A stretch of 64,000 bases of DNA, from assembly GCF_020536995.1 (NCBI RefSeq), contig NC_068369.1:21805475-21869474 (forward strand), read 5' to 3'. A model generated the notes under the pieces. The model searched no databases, was not told where the DNA came from, and saw nothing but the letters and a program-made list of their open reading frames with translations. Source of the DNA: Dreissena polymorpha. Its lineage: Eukaryota > Mollusca > Bivalvia > Myida > Dreissenidae. Positions 62,249 through 64,000 of this stretch are shown one piece after another. Positions within the stretch are counted from its first letter, which is position 1; every line of letters begins with the position of its first letter. The translations under genes and the position numbers were made by a program.

Positions 62249-64000
62249 TTAAACAAAAATCGTTCATCTTATTAAAAAATATCTTTCTTCATACCGTTTT
62301 TGCTATATGCTTGCTTTGCTCACTATTGTTTTATGAAAAAAACACGCTTTCAGTTTGTCACAAGTACACATTTTAGCTTTCACGATGGGTTGACAGTCCG
62401 AATCGTCACGATTCGTTCGACTACATCCTCCCTACTTTATCTTTATTAAAAAAGTAAGTGCTAGCGGTGAATAGTGGTTTAAACGTTTTAAATCTTTGTG
62501 GAATGACTTGTCTGATCAACAAATGAATACACGACTTATTCACCAAGGACATGACCCTAACATACAAACATTACAATACGACAGCCACATGAATTGATTG
62601 ATCACACAAGAATATATCTCACTGTTCTCAGCACATACTGATCTGAGCACAAAATCCAATTATATACATTGAAATACAGTCATTCTCATCGAATTGATTT
62701 GTGGCATAAATTATAACAGCACTTTATACTAAGAATATTGTAATAATACATCCACAATAAAGAAAGAAATCATATTTTATTGCATACGAGTTTTAAAATC
62801 GTAAACCTTGCATGTTTTACTCTACGCACAGCAATTGTGTCACACGCGCGAGTTTGACGATTTATTTTGTTTTGATCGTAGTTAATATTGTTAACCCTAT
62901 TTTTGCTCGATAGCAGGCGATTTGTTTTTTGTTAAAAACTTAGTCTGTCAAAGTATGTACATATAGGTTCGTGTAAAAATTCGGGGTCGTTTAATGCTTA
63001 AGTTTTAAAGGTCCTTTAGTTTTCTTATGATAAATAATTTAGTGGAAGGATAAACTCGTATTTTGTCCAGACAGGAAATGATCAGTCGCGTATGTTAGAA
63101 GACAAATGGAAAACAATAAAACAGATGTAAATTGAATCATCTGGTCCCGAATTATGGTAGTACCAGACGAATAAGTGTATACTTACACTAACATAGGTCA
63201 TTTAACTGCGATGACATATATTCACTGCCCGAGGAAATGCTTGTTAGTTTGCTGTTTTAATATTTCTTTTTTAAGTCAGGCGTTGAATTGTAATTCCCTC
63301 AGTAAGTCTTCTTATGATTAGAACATGAACACTTCATTGAAAGCTTAATCAATTACATATGAATGGTAGTGTCTAACTCACGTAGATGTGTAGATATATC
63401 TAAATGTCTAACTCAAGTAGAAGTGTAGATACATATTGAAAAGCTGCGATGTTTGTTTGAAAGTTGATTAGTTTGTTATTTATTCATTTCTTCTGTTGGT
63501 TGCTCCGGCCAATATATGTTGCCAGCCCACAACTTAACAAACATGGAAGAATTTTGAAAATGGGATATTGAAAACCATATTTAGACGACGTGCATAGCCA
63601 TGCTTTAAGGTCAATTTTACAGTTGGCATTAGAAGTGGTTGCACATTCATAAATAACACTATTATAATGGTGCATGCTCGTGTTCTGTCCATAACGTTTT
63701 TAATATATGATGAAATTACGAAATAAATACTCAAACACAATTGTTATAAACAGACGATATCATAACGCACAAAAACCAGTCGCCTGTATGAAAAGTAAAT
63801 TACAAACTCGGAATTCACTGGTTAAATCCGGCCGGAATATTATACATCAAGATAATCGATTTACATTTGTTATACATTCTTGTAATTATCAACTACTTAG
63901 GTAACACAACATAAATTATAACCACAAAATGATCAAAACCGAGATCACCGCCTTGGAATGGTAAATTTAAATAATTGAGGTTGCCCCCGGTTTGACGTCT
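62249..64000. other. No gene recognised
   Basis: AT-rich end of the window. A short tandem pair 'gtctaactca.gtagaagtgt' lies near 63370-63432, and the dispersed fragment shared with 24261-24322 lies at 63926-63985. No exon supported. Confidence 0.45.

Overview
The window is nuclear DNA of an animal, most likely a bivalve mollusc. The evidence is small exons with GT-AG introns, a dual-oxidase gene of lophotrochozoan type, TTAGGG-type telomere repeats, and dispersed repeats I recognise from bivalve genomes (the 'ggtcaaggtcatccttcaaggtcaaaggtca' family, the 176-bp 'cccctggggtcaaatttgaccc' family, and tRNA-derived SINEs). The species cannot be fixed from sequence alone.

Layout. 1-16.3 kb (+): the 3' half of a dual oxidase (DUOX) gene, eleven exons from the first membrane helix to the C-terminal NADPH-binding end; the peroxidase and EF-hand parts lie upstream of the window. 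Domain order and the heme, FAD and NADPH residues are clear, but the frame as given has a nonsense codon, two frame breaks and an exon without an AG acceptor. Its introns hold three minisatellites (two beginning exactly at a 5' splice site), a hAT-like element, SINEs, a large AT microsatellite and a 221-bp foldback element whose two arms are telomere repeats. 16.3-25.7 kb: intergenic, with a palindromic AT repeat, a 2.8-kb mollusc repeat built of 176-bp units and a possible solo LTR. 25.7-27.7 kb (+): a three-exon atypical Rho-type GTPase, followed by a GTA/TAG trinucleotide array. 28-33 kb: repeats and apparently empty DNA.

33.5-45.4 kb (-): a four-exon OB-fold (RPA-like) gene; upstream of it a Helitron of the Helentron type (Rep, PIF1-like helicase, C-terminal endonuclease, protease-like N-terminus), and further upstream a possible non-coding first exon with tandem E2F-like sites. 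Either the Helitron sits in intron 1 of a host single-strand-binding gene, or the OB-fold gene belongs to the transposon. 46.2-50.3 kb (-): a decayed CR1-like LINE. 51.7-56.6 kb: a 4.9-kb hAT element with terminal repeats and a six-exon ZMYM1-type transposase on the minus strand. 58-62.2 kb: two copies of one MITE family, the second split by a 1.29-kb mariner-like element, so the first copy is its natural empty site. The rest shows no gene I can support.
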